From Lentinula raphanica (taxonomy: Eukaryota > Basidiomycota > Agaricomycetes > Agaricales > Omphalotaceae): DNA of 64,000 nucleotides. This document shows positions 1 to 9,014 of this stretch, one piece after another; positions within the stretch are counted from its first letter, which is position 1, and each line of letters opens with the position of its first letter. Both the position numbers and the translations under genes were made by a program. The notes under the pieces were generated by a model. That model did not search any database and was not told the DNA's origin. It saw nothing but the letters and a program-made list of their open reading frames with translations. The stretch lies in NCBI GenBank assembly GCA_027919835.1, contig JANVFP010000022.1:682001-746000 (forward strand), written 5' to 3'.

Positions 1-896
1 TCGAGTTGGGAAAGTAGGGTTTGGTAGTCCTACAGAAAGATGAGGAAATGTGGATTTGGATTGAATGATACACCGCACTTTGAGCATATCTCGAATGGCG
101 GCACAGAGCGCATGGTTAACCAGACCATAGTCCAGATGACTACGATGTTCAATGAAGGCTGATATCCCGGTGTAGTATGTGCCGAGAGGCAGTAGTCGTT
201 CAACGAGATTCCGAATTGAAGGATCTAAGAAGATAATTGTTGCGGGATGGAAAAGAAAGGGAAATCACAACATACCCAATGAGGATTCTACCACAAAACG
301 CACGCCTTGGATAGGATCATCTTCGTCCGGGGAATAATCTTGGTGGAACCTAATGTATTCGCCCTCGATGCCCTGCCACGAATATTTCAGAGATCGACAT
401 AGATACAATCAACAATGTAACCAACCATGAGCACATATAAAAGATCTTCCAGTATCATTGCCTCCTGGATATCAAGTGGGACATGATCCAGACTTTCCTG
501 TTTCGCCTTTCCCTTGGTGTTCCCTATGGCATTGCCTCCCAAGCTGACGCGAGAATTGAGAGGAGCCTTGACGAACGATGTTTCGGCAATGAATGATGGT
601 TCGTCCCAGTCTCTGCCTATAACGACCCTTAGACACAAGTGGAAGAAAGCGAAGGGGTAAAATAACCAGAATGCCGCGATGAATGTACGCGTCCGTTACT
701 AAGCTCTTCATTGATACCATCTTGTTGTAGTCGATGTCTGCGCACCGAGGCAATAGTTCCCGTTATCTGCAGGCAGTATCTTAAGACGAATCGTAGCGTT
801 CGTTCTCATTCTAAAGCGCACTTTGGAATACTCTTTCTGAGAGAGTGTGATGTTTTTCTTGCGTCCGGTCTGGGTTCGAGGAGTGTATGGATCCAT
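1..896 (-). CDS. GCP2: Gamma-tubulin complex component 2 (GCP2/Spc97/Alp4), 5' part
   Basis: This is the N-terminal part of a Spc97/Spc98-family protein that nucleates microtubules at spindle pole bodies; the gene runs off the left edge. The diagnostic exon (426 to about 630) reads QEAMILEDLLYVLM and continues across an intron (373-425, donor GTTGGT) into GIEGEYIRF, the GCP2 grip1 signature. A second intron (225-275) joins VESSL to DPSIRNLVERLLPLG. The last exon then reads YGLVNHALCAAIRDMLK, closely like human GCP2 VNHALAAAMRTLVKEHL. The N-terminus is less certain: I favour the ATG at 896, reading MDPYTPRTQTGRKK, with one intron ending in CTAAG just before VVIGRDWDEPSF. GCP3 is less likely because the blocks match GCP2 better. 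The family call is firm and the first exon tentative. Confidence 0.85.
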
Positions 897-1030
897 AGCG
901 GGTTTTATGAAGAGGTGCGGGTGAGTGAGATGCAATTATGTTTTGTCGAGTATTGATCGCAAGTTAGATTCAAAGTCAAGTTGAATTGGTTGAACCGGGA
1001 ACAAAGTGCAGAATCAAAGATGATGAGCCA

Positions 1031-1060
1031 TACTACTACTAGCTACTACTAGTAACGTGG
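1031..1060. repeat. Decamer tract upstream of the F-box gene
   Basis: Two adjacent 10-bp units, TACTACTACT and AGCTACTACT, are followed by a third that keeps only AGTA. The tract lies about 115 bp before the F-box ATG and is one of several period-10 tracts in this window. Confidence 0.5.
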
Positions 1061-1174
1061 TCTGTCACACCACATGCGCTGAGTCACGCTCAATCTCATG
1101 AAACTGAATTTTTCAATTCTTGAAAAAGTTCCAGCAGGTGAGGCGTGCCCTGGTGTGCCTTTGGATAACTTTCT

Positions 1175-2881
1175 ATGACTTCGACAGCAGCTTGCGCGAC
1201 ATGTGGTTCCAGCACATCCGAACCACGGTTTAATGCAGGATTGAGCGAAGTCATCGAGGAACTGCGCCTGAATGGCTCTATCGCTCCAGACGAAGTGCAA
1301 AGAACCCTTTCGCTCCTCGAGAGAGAGTATCAGGACTATTCGCTTCGAATATCACGACTACAAGGCCAAATTCGAATTCTTACGCTTCATCAACGACGGG
1401 TGAAGGAATACCAGTCGAACCTGCAAACTTTCCAATCACCCATCCGAAAACTTCCCAACGAAATCCTTCGCTGGATTTTCAATTACGCGTCTTCGAGCAA
1501 TATCTTCCTAGATGACAACTGCGATATCAGACGCAGTACGGTTTTCAAAGAATATACACCAGGAGTCATACCCGCCTTAGCCCTGAGCAGCGTGTGTTCA
1601 CAATGGCGCAACCTTGCTTCCTCATATCCTGAAATATGGTCTCGGATTACTCTAATTTTGAAGCTGAAGGTACCACCCAGTGGAACAGCTTCAAAAGGAT
1701 TCATGGATACTGTCAGAGTTTTCCTCGAAAGATCTGGTAGTTTCCCACTTTCATTGAGGATCGAATCACTGCAACTACCAGGGGCAGAGACAAATGCTTT
1801 TCACCCTGTTCTGTCACTTGTAGGAAAGCATACGCAGCGATGGAGTGCGTTCGAATTCTTCAGCCAAAGAGCGATCTCACACGAAATGTTCGGTATATCC
1901 ACTAATGTGGTTACATTCCCTATACTCGAGAACCTGAAGATCATCCGTTCTTCTGATGTGGAGTTCTTTCGACATGCTCCAAGACTATCCTCCCTTTCAA
2001 CAAACACGGCGTTGTCCGTCGTACTGAACCCGGCTTACTCCTGGCAGCAAATCACATCCCTCGAACTTCGAATTGCTCGTCATCTTAGCGAGCTTGTCAG
2101 AATCTCGTCCAGACTCGTTTCCATTCGTATCCAACTGCCAGGTAGTCCGCTGCTGCCACTCGAGTCCGAATTGTTGAACATGGAAAATCTCAAATGGCTG
2201 ATGATTACCTTCGATGTCACGAATTATACTACAACCGGCTCGGGTACAGATAATCTGGAAATTCTCTTATCCTCGCTACTTTGCCCAGCGCTGACTTCTT
2301 TGTGTATCACAAAGAATTCTTCCGCTGCTGAAATTCGGTGGCCTCGTAACGCCTTGGCATCGTTTCTCGCTCGATCCGCATGTATCATCACCAAACTCCT
2401 CATCGAGGACATGAATTTAACGGACGATGATCTGATTTCACTTTGCAAGTCTACTCCTGCTTTAACATCTCTTTCGGTTCGAGATTCCCTACGCACCCAC
2501 TCCTCCATTGCCATAACCTCGACCTTCATCAAGAGTCTCCATAGCTTCGCCTCGAGCGCACTTCGGCCTTCTTTTCAACCGCTTCTACCCAAGCTCCAGC
2601 AGCTTTCCTTGACGTACGCAGGGAATTCTTTTGACGATGCTGCGTTCGTTGACATGGTTGAATCACGATGTCTACCAAAAGCTGATGCCCTGAGGATGGG
2701 TATAACTCCTTTGAGATCAGTCGTGCTGAAATATTGGCATCGTACGCTGTCTTCGTTGGGCGAAGTGAAGGATATATATGAGCCACTCGCTCTTCTGGAC
2801 GAGGCAGGATTTAGAATTGTTGTGAATCTGAAGGATGATCCCAGTGGTAGATCTCAATCGGTTGCAGTCTGGAATTTCTAG
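1175..2881 (+). CDS. F-box protein with coiled coil and leucine-rich repeats
   Basis: A 568-residue single-exon protein, probably a substrate receptor of an SCF ubiquitin ligase. It opens with a Cys pair (C7-x2-C10), then a helical, probably coiled-coil stretch at about residues 35-85 (VQRTLSLLEREYQDYSLRIS). The F-box core IRKLPNEILRWIF follows at 90-102. The rest is spaced leucine-rich segments (SLRIESLQL, LTSLCITKN, LTSLSVRDS) consistent with LRRs. This coiled-coil/F-box/LRR order is that of the greatly expanded F-box family of Agaricomycetes, where targets are mostly unknown. The start is the first ATG of the open frame and gives the Cys-pair N-terminus common in that family. Having no intron is usual for members of such expanded families. 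The class is sure; the substrate is not. Confidence 0.88.
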   Translation: MTSTAACATCGSSTSEPRFNAGLSEVIEELRLNGSIAPDEVQRTLSLLEREYQDYSLRISRLQGQIRILTLHQRRVKEYQSNLQTFQSPIRKLPNEILRWIFNYASSSNIFLDDNCDIRRSTVFKEYTPGVIPALALSSVCSQWRNLASSYPEIWSRITLILKLKVPPSGTASKGFMDTVRVFLERSGSFPLSLRIESLQLPGAETNAFHPVLSLVGKHTQRWSAFEFFSQRAISHEMFGISTNVVTFPILENLKIIRSSDVEFFRHAPRLSSLSTNTALSVVLNPAYSWQQITSLELRIARHLSELVRISSRLVSIRIQLPGSPLLPLESELLNMENLKWLMITFDVTNYTTTGSGTDNLEILLSSLLCPALTSLCITKNSSAAEIRWPRNALASFLARSACIITKLLIEDMNLTDDDLISLCKSTPALTSLSVRDSLRTHSSIAITSTFIKSLHSFASSALRPSFQPLLPKLQQLSLTYAGNSFDDAAFVDMVESRCLPKADALRMGITPLRSVVLKYWHRTLSSLGEVKDIYEPLALLDEAGFRIVVNLKDDPSGRSQSVAVWNF

Positions 2882-3417
2882 ATATCTCATAGGTCATTTA
2901 ACATAACATATCACGATTTTCTCAGTTTTAACTTACAGAAAGTTACGGTGGAGTCGGTGTCCCAGAGTAGATTTATCACCGTTCTGAATTTCTTTCAACA
3001 GAATTTCACAAGTCATTTCTCTTTGCCAATGAATGACCATAGCCTTTTTGCGACCACGGGATTTTGCTGCACAGCTCTCATCAACAAGTTTCATCGAAAG
3101 AACACAAACCAAGTGCGGAAGAATTCTGCTGGAGCCTTTAACAATTTGCTTGGTAACTAAATAGCACCGTTTGCTGCCAGATTGTTTCAGCCATCTGAGA
3201 AGCTCGTTATTGTACTTGAGGCAGGCGACGAGAGATCCTGTAATCATTAGATAGTATTCCCCATTTCTAAATGCTCACGGAGTTCACGAAGTAGTGTTCA
3301 ATATGATCATAACTAACGGGCGCATCTATATGTGACTGATGCCAATGACTATACGGTATCCGACAACAATCGGATACCATGATATAGCCAACTGCATAAC
3401 GAGCTCACCAGCAATCG
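2882..3417. other. Intergenic interval between convergent genes
   Basis: This holds the 3' flanks of the F-box gene (plus) and the TB2/DP1 gene (minus). The only open frames are 70-104 codons and match nothing I know. It is AT-rich with no clear repeat. Confidence 0.5.
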
Positions 3418-4553
3418 TTAATCACTCTTAACCCGTTCATAGTCACCAGATCCAGCTCCGCCTCCCCAACTGAACCAGCTAGACCTACTGGTACTAGGCA
3501 TTCCAGGCCTTGATCCATACTCATGCCCAACACCAGAGTCATCCTCTTCATCCAAATCATTCGAATTGATCTCCTCAAATCTCCCACCAGGACCTACAGT
3601 CGACGTCGTACGTTCCCGTAAGCCGGGCGTACGGGCTGAGGGCGAACTTGATGAGGAGGAAGCTGCAGAAGCAGAGGGGGCAAGCATCGACGACATGGGC
3701 ATGCCAGGGATCTGGGGTACTGGAAATGATGGGGAAGTGGCACCGGCGGAGGCTTCGTCTGCGTTCAGAGCGGCCAATTCGGCTTCGAGCTGCCTCCGTC
3801 TTTCGATGATGGATTGAGTCGTGGACATACGAGACGAGACAGGTCGATCTTCTGGTTCTACATCGTACCCTGTGTACCCTGTGGGACGAGGAGCCTGTCC
3901 AGGCGCATTCGCTGGTGCGAGCTGTCTGTACAGCGAAGCTCCCGTCGCTAATACACTAGGACCGTATGAACTCCAAAATCCGGCAGCTAACTGCGCCGGA
4001 CCTGATATAGGATCAGCCAGTGTTGGAGGCTGAGCAGAGGGTTGAGCTTGTGCAGCCGGTGTCGCAGCGGTTGGGAAGGCTTGTCCTAAAGCTGTCGAGT
4101 TCAACAGGAGCTCCCAGACAGATCTCAATTTGGTTTGAATGAATTCGTAAACTCTCTTGCGTAGCTCTTCTAGAGCACCATCGACCTCTGCTTCGTGCGA
4201 GGAGAACCAGGGGGCGAGGATTTGATCATAGAAATGGGTGGAGCCATCTGTCTGGGGTAGGACGAGGTAGGAAAGGATGGTGAGCTTGACGAGGCCGTAT
4301 AGTGGCAACCAGGAGATGAGGAGTTCTGCTCCGGAGTATTCGAAGAAGGTAAATGTGCCGAGGACGCACCAATACTTGAGTGCACGTTCAAGCAGGGGAA
4401 GAGGAGTTGGTCGAGTTGAGAGCAGTTTGAATGAGATATAGGCGGGGTAGAGATATGTCAGGATCGAACTTCATGGAGAGTTGATGAGAGCGGAGAACAA
4501 CATCAAGACTAACGAGCGCACCTGAATATCCGTGATAACAGATAAAACAACAT
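3418..4553 (-). CDS. TB2/DP1/HVA22 family protein (REEP/Yop1-like) with long C-terminal tail
   Basis: An ER-membrane shaping protein of the REEP/Yop1 family. The first exon encodes MLFYLLSRIFS. A 53-bp intron (4469-4521) follows, and the second exon continues SILTYLYPAYISF, the family hallmark of YPAY after a hydrophobic hairpin. Next come ERALKYWCVLGTFTFFEY and a second hairpin, LISWLPLYGLVKLTILSYLVLPQ, ending in the conserved GSTHFYDQILAPWF. Yop1 and REEP5 stop soon after this. Here about 240 further residues follow, rich in Ala, Pro and Ser, with an acidic stretch (NSNDLDEEDDSG) and a C-terminal SWFSWGGGAG. This resembles the REEP1-4 type with a cytoplasmic tail. The function is inferred from the family; the tail is unassigned. 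Confidence 0.88.
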
Positions 4554-5334
4554 CCTGATACTGATAGTATGCTTTCGAAGTTTGTCTTCGGTGTTGAATG
4601 GAGGTCAAAATGATTCTTGTCCCAGTATGGGCTTGGGAGATTTTGTCAAGTGCGCAGTATGCTTCAACGAAGCTTGTTGGAGAATAACAGAATAAATACT
4701 GGAAGAAATCTGTGAAGCACGGAAAGCGCGTGTATCGATGGACGAAAATGATTGAAATCAGGGGAGAAATGCAAGAGATTGTTTACGTCACGATTTTCAT
4801 TCTGTTTTACAGCGTGCATGTCGACCACGTACCATCCACGACCTACCACGATTGAACCAACTTAGGCTGACTCCGGGCTAACCCTAGGCTAACCCATGAC
4901 ACTGTCCCAGTCAGACGAAAGCTATGTATGGAAAACAGGAGCTCATAGAGGCAGCAAGCCAAACTTGTCAAACTGCGCTCACTTGTTGTTCAATCCAGGA
5001 ATGTTACCGCGATTCTACTGATATCGGAGCACTCGTAGGTGTTGTCCGGTTTCATTTTGGCAGTAACATTATATCAAAACATCATGATCATTGTCGCTGC
5101 GTTGAGACCTACACCTCATGCTACCCATTCTCACAACTCATTCAAAAACGCTGGAGTCGGCCTTAAATTTTCCGCAGACGTCAACCTGCGTGAGGTCCTC
5201 CAGGGCCTGGTGTTTCCTTTATAGAGCTCAGATACAAAGCTCATGGTTTAAAACCATATGCTTGAGCTTCCTGCTCAGTCGCCTGGTGCATACCCAACTT
5301 TTGCAATCTTAGGAGCTGGTCCTCTTCGCTTGCA
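4554..5334. other. Intergenic interval with shared upstream region
   Basis: This 0.78 kb lies between the TB2/DP1 gene (minus) and the small secreted-protein gene (plus), so it probably holds both promoters. Apart from the decamer tract at 4821-4900 I see no gene; short frames of 60-80 codons look fortuitous. Confidence 0.5.
4821..4900. repeat. Decamer tract
   Basis: Units on a 10-bp register include ACCATCCACG then ACCTACCACG, and GGGCTAACCC then TAGGCTAACC. The CTAACCC look is local drift of decamers and not a telomeric array, because the unit is 10 bp and not 6. Confidence 0.5.
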
Positions 5335-6372
5335 ATGTTTTCTTCTGTTCTTTTGCTTATTCTACTAACCATTGGCACATATGCCCTGCCTATGAATATG
5401 TCTGCTCTCGATACACGCGGCATGTTTGACAAATTCACTGGAAAAGACATCATCATAGGATATCGGTGGGTGGACCGAGTGAGTCGACAGGCCACAAATT
5501 ACACCCCGCGTCATTTATGATAGTTCGCCTTCCTCACAGAACCAAGCCGCCGCCGAAATCAATCGTTATGGCACCCTTCGAGCTATTCCAGCGACAGAGC
5601 AAGAGAAGGAGCTCGTGGAAGGTGCCTATCTCTCACCTTCCGTAGTCTTGCGTTCAGAAGGTTTGCCAAGTGATTACTGGGAGGTGACGAATTGTGATCT
5701 ACTGCTCAAGTTTTCCTGCTCTCACATCGAATGCTCTATAGTGTCGGATTACGGCGAACGACAAACTGTTTCTCAAACGGCCAATGGTAAATCTTACCAG
5801 TACTGAGGCCTCATCGTCGATGCTGATAGATTGTGAAATGATGTGTAGCTATTCATCTCGGATGTCGAGAAGGTCAAGAAAGATACAAAAGCTGTAACCG
5901 AGTATATGTCAGCTCATGGTATAGGTGCTCCCGACATACCAAAAACTATTTTATTCTCGGAACATCTTTATGCTGGCGGAAAGACTGGTTACTAGATGGT
6001 CATCCCGCCGCTGTATTTGGAAAAGTCGTACTACTATAGCGAGCGGAAGTCCGGGTGGGGAACTAATAGTCTCGGTATTAGGGCCCAGTGTTATCAGTTT
6101 GGTGAGTCCATTTGGATATCTCGCCCCAGCTTTTATCCATCATGGTTGCATGTACATTTTTTGATATCTTCTGGTCAGGATGCCCGATACGTGAGGCACG
6201 TAACGTTCAATGGGGAAATTGGCCAATTACTGGATGGCCGAAGGAGGGCGATAAGGCTGGTAGTAGTCAAGATGGCAATGTCCAGTACAGACATTCCGAA
6301 CCATCTTTGTCCGGGGGTACTGGTTCGGGTATTTCGATGGGTCAAAAAATTCCCAGTGGGCACGCTGGTTAG
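5335..6372 (+). pseudogene. Small secreted-protein gene interrupted by an in-frame TAG
   Basis: The gene starts with a clear signal peptide (MFSSVLLLILLTIGTYA), then a GYRWVDR block. Introns of about 60 bp join further blocks (AEINRYGTLRAIP; KELVEGAYLSPS; LFISDVEKVKKDTKAV; a region near 5915-5990; MVIPPLYLEK; LGIRAQCYQF), ending at TGA 6370-6372. The block order resembles small secreted Agaricomycete proteins with a GYR...G-x-Y-L signature, some of which score faintly to ADP-ribosyltransferase folds; I treat that only as a hint. A TAG at 5993-5995 interrupts the frame directly before MVIPP, between two blocks that look conserved. No GT donor upstream that I could find removes it in frame. It is therefore a decayed gene, a truncated product, or an assembly base error. 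Function is unknown. Confidence 0.5.
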
Positions 6373-6580
6373 ACCCTTTGCGAATGAGTGTCTACGCCTC
6401 AGGCTATCGGCAGTGTCCTTATGTAGATCGAAGCTTCACCTAGCTTCACCTTGTATTGTTCCCGTAGGCTCAACTGCATCAACAAATGTTACTAGTCTTC
6501 GTTGTTCGAAATGCGAAAAACCGATTTCAGAGACGATATATCATGTACGGGTTAACTTTTGTCATGTAGCTTTGAAAGAG

Positions 6581-6670
6581 TGACGCGTGTTGCGTCAGGT
6601 TGCGTCACTAGTCCGTGATCCGTGACTCAGCCGTTTGCCGACAGTTGCGAACAGTTGGCGCACTGGCCGT
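6581..6670. repeat. Decamer tract
   Basis: Successive 10-bp units come in related pairs: TGCGTCAGGT and TGCGTCACTA; GTCCGTGATC and CGTGACTCAG (shifted by two); ACAGTTGCGA and ACAGTTGGCG. It ends right beside the palindrome at 6675. Confidence 0.6.
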
Positions 6671-6674
6671 TTCT

Positions 6675-6691
6675 TTGACGTTCAACGTCAA
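6675..6691. promoter_or_regulatory. Perfect inverted repeat with ACGTCA half-sites
   Basis: The sequence is TTGACGTT, one C, then AACGTCAA: two 8-bp arms around a single-base spacer. TGACGT/ACGTCA is the half-site of CREB/ATF-type bZIP factors. It lies 256-272 bp before the next ATG. Binding is inference. Confidence 0.4.
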
Positions 6692-6946
6692 TCTCTACCC
6701 TGAACTTATTACTCCATCCTAACACCCACAACATACCCAAGCATCTAGCTGGTCTACATTACCGCCATTGTGCGTACTATGCTCTTCCAGCATATCCTTC
6801 CTAAATCACAAAAGGTACGACTTACATCTGGTATGACTTTATGTCTTTCGTTCACCATCTCCACCCATTCGCACAACTCTACAGGCTTGCTCTACCTGAA
6901 CTCTTTTACCAGCAACTACTCACGCTATCGACAATACTAATCCTGG

Positions 6947-8595
6947 TTGAATTCCACAACATTTACTTACATCCACATATCTATGCCAATAACATACAAT
7001 CAGCAATCGAACCCAACTTCCTCTAGTTCTCATTCATCTTCGAACCCTTCGTCATCTACACCCACTATCCAAGATGCCGACTCTTCCATCGTCCTTTCGG
7101 ATCTACTTCGTTCAGGAGAAACATCACGACTGCGCAGGAGGGGAGCGGTCAGGCTTGACAACTTACACAGGCATGAAGACTCTCGGTCGTCGAACAACAC
7201 ATCTGCCGCAGATGAGGATCAAACACGTGTACAGCTTTACTGCAAGGAATGTGATACTCCTGCACAACAGCCATTAGCTGTGTCTTCGCCTGAAGTCTCC
7301 TTTCGTCCTTCGCCCTTTCCGCAGCCTTCATCTCAGCCAACAAAGCCAAAAGACAAGGGCCGCGTCTTCGAGCCGCATGCTCGGGGAAGAACATTGATAC
7401 ACAGTCATGTAACAGCCCAACGTCTTCCTCACATCGATGCTTCACTTCATGTTCATCCGCCCTCTAGCTCTACATACCCACCAACTTCAGCTCAAGTTAT
7501 TGCCTTTCTCATACGCGCAGCGTCTGGAGGAGACTCAAATGATCCAGACACTGAAAACGGCGTGATGGTGTGGACCTCCGTCTCGGAACCCGTTGAGGGT
7601 GTCGTAGTGCCTATGTATTATGGAGATGATCCGGACGAGATCTCGGAGAATGCAGATGGGAATGATTCAAGGTTCATGACTATTTCCGAACTTGCGAGGC
7701 GGCGTCCTGGTCCGATCTCTACTGCCTGTCTGTGTAAGCGAGAGGTCGTGGCTTGTGCTGTGTGGTGAGTCCAAATGTTTATCCATCATTCTTCTCAAAA
7801 CTCACATATCATATCCCCGCCAGTGGGTCTCCTCTCGGCATGCGATATACACCCTGCTTGAGTGCTATGAAGAAAATCTTCCCATCGCCTACTGGTGTCC
7901 CTTCATCTCCTGTCATTCCGCAAACATTCATCCGACCTACCTCAAACTACATTCCCACTTCCCATGCGCGCACTCTGATAGATCCTGATACAATGCGTCA
8001 CAGAAGTCGAGTCGCTGAATATCTTATATCCATGAGTACACCCAGGGCTGCGCGTACCACTCCAAGTGCTGCACCTAGTCCTCCTGATACCATCCATCTT
8101 ACGCCTGAACTTAACAACGGAGTCGAACAGGGCCAGAGGCCTGAGGGTTCGAGTATTCCGAGACTTCTTCCTCTGGATCATCGTAACACACCAACGATCC
8201 CCAGGGTACGCTCCATCACTAGTGGTCCATCACGAATAAGAGACGACAACGATGATGACGATGATGACGACTCCTCTTCGGAACAACACAATGAATCAGT
8301 CGGCACACACACTGATACCGATAATGATACAGACGACGACAGAGATGACCATTATCGTCTTCCTATGATCACTCAAGCAGGACAAGACGCAGGGCACTGG
8401 ACTTATGAGACGCCGACAAACCACGTTTATCGATTCTTCGCTGAAGCTGTGATACCTGAGCGACAACCCAAGCGGGGAGACCCTTTGATCAATTGGCGTC
8501 AGTTTTACGCAAGTCTATATGGACTAGGTCAGCGAGCTGGCGATGGACCTGAGACGCGTGATGCTGCTGAGGATGCGGGAAACAGATGTGGGTGA
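6947..8595 (+). CDS. Hypothetical Cys-pair (possible zinc-binding) low-complexity protein
   Basis: Two exons joined over a 59-bp intron (7765-7823) give about 530 residues. The first third is rich in Ser, Pro and Gln. Two cysteine clusters stand out: YCKECDTP in exon 1, and CLCKREVVACAVCGSPLG, which is completed only by splicing (the codon for the last Cys spans the intron). Together they could bind zinc. The second exon has an Asp run (DDNDDDDDDDSSS) and a Thr/Asp repeat (THTDTDNDTDD), then a more ordered stretch YRFFAEAVIPERQPKRGDP near the C-terminus. I do not recognise the family. The start could be the ATG at 6983 instead. The protein ends shortly before an 82-bp tandem duplication. Confidence 0.65.
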
Positions 8596-8623
8596 GATGT
8601 CTCGATGAGTGGGGCTTGGGTGT

Positions 8624-8789
8624 TGTACACTTGATCAGGCTGTTGTCCCTCTGAGCTATTCATCCCCTTCTCATCATTAGAATGGATTCTTGCTCGTTGA
8701 CGAGATGTACACTTGATCAGGCTGTTGTCCCTCTGAGCTATTCATCCCCTTCTCATCATTAGAATGGATTCTTGCTCGTTGACGAGATG
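8624..8789. repeat. 82-bp perfect tandem duplication
   Basis: The segment beginning TGTACACTTGATCAGGCTGT at 8624 is repeated without a visible mismatch from 8706. The copies occupy 8624-8705 and 8706-8787, with two more matching bases after. It lies 28 bp past the stop codon of the Cys-pair protein gene, so it probably sits in its 3' UTR. Confidence 0.9.
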
Positions 8790-9014
8790 GACTATAAGGC
8801 GAGAGGCCTGAAGTTTTGAATTTAATCTCTATTTACCTTTACTATGATTCTGTTTTCCTTGCTTACACGGAGTTATGTGATACCATAGTGTGCTTGACGC
8901 GGAGTGTGTAGTTCTAATTCATGTCTTTGTATTCTTAAAAAAAATTTGAAGTGGTGTTAGTGGCCGCGCGTATAAAAATATATAAGTTCAGATGGTGAGA
9001 GTATGTAGAATGTG
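8790..9014. other. Interval between convergent 3' ends
   Basis: An AT-rich spacer between the Cys-pair protein gene and KEX2. It holds runs such as the A tract around 8937-8945 and nothing else I can name. Confidence 0.4.

Larger units (their letters stand above)
6373..6946. other. Intergenic interval, promoter side of the Cys-pair protein gene
   Basis: It contains the decamer tract 6581-6670 and the palindrome 6675-6691. Frames continuing from 5996 to 6583 overlap the previous gene in another phase and are not separate genes. Confidence 0.5.

Noticed and set aside
387..638. Frame starting TTG at 638 as a separate gene
   Set aside because: It is an internal exon of GCP2 with intron sequence at both ends; the start is not ATG.
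4866..4896. CTAACCC pairs as a telomeric relic
   Set aside because: The spacing is 10 bp and not 6, it fits the decamer tract on either side, and only two copies occur.
5996..6583. 195-codon open frame
   Set aside because: It begins inside the secreted-protein gene just past the in-frame stop and reads through an intron of that gene. Its later part overlaps the last exon in another frame, so it is not a separate gene.
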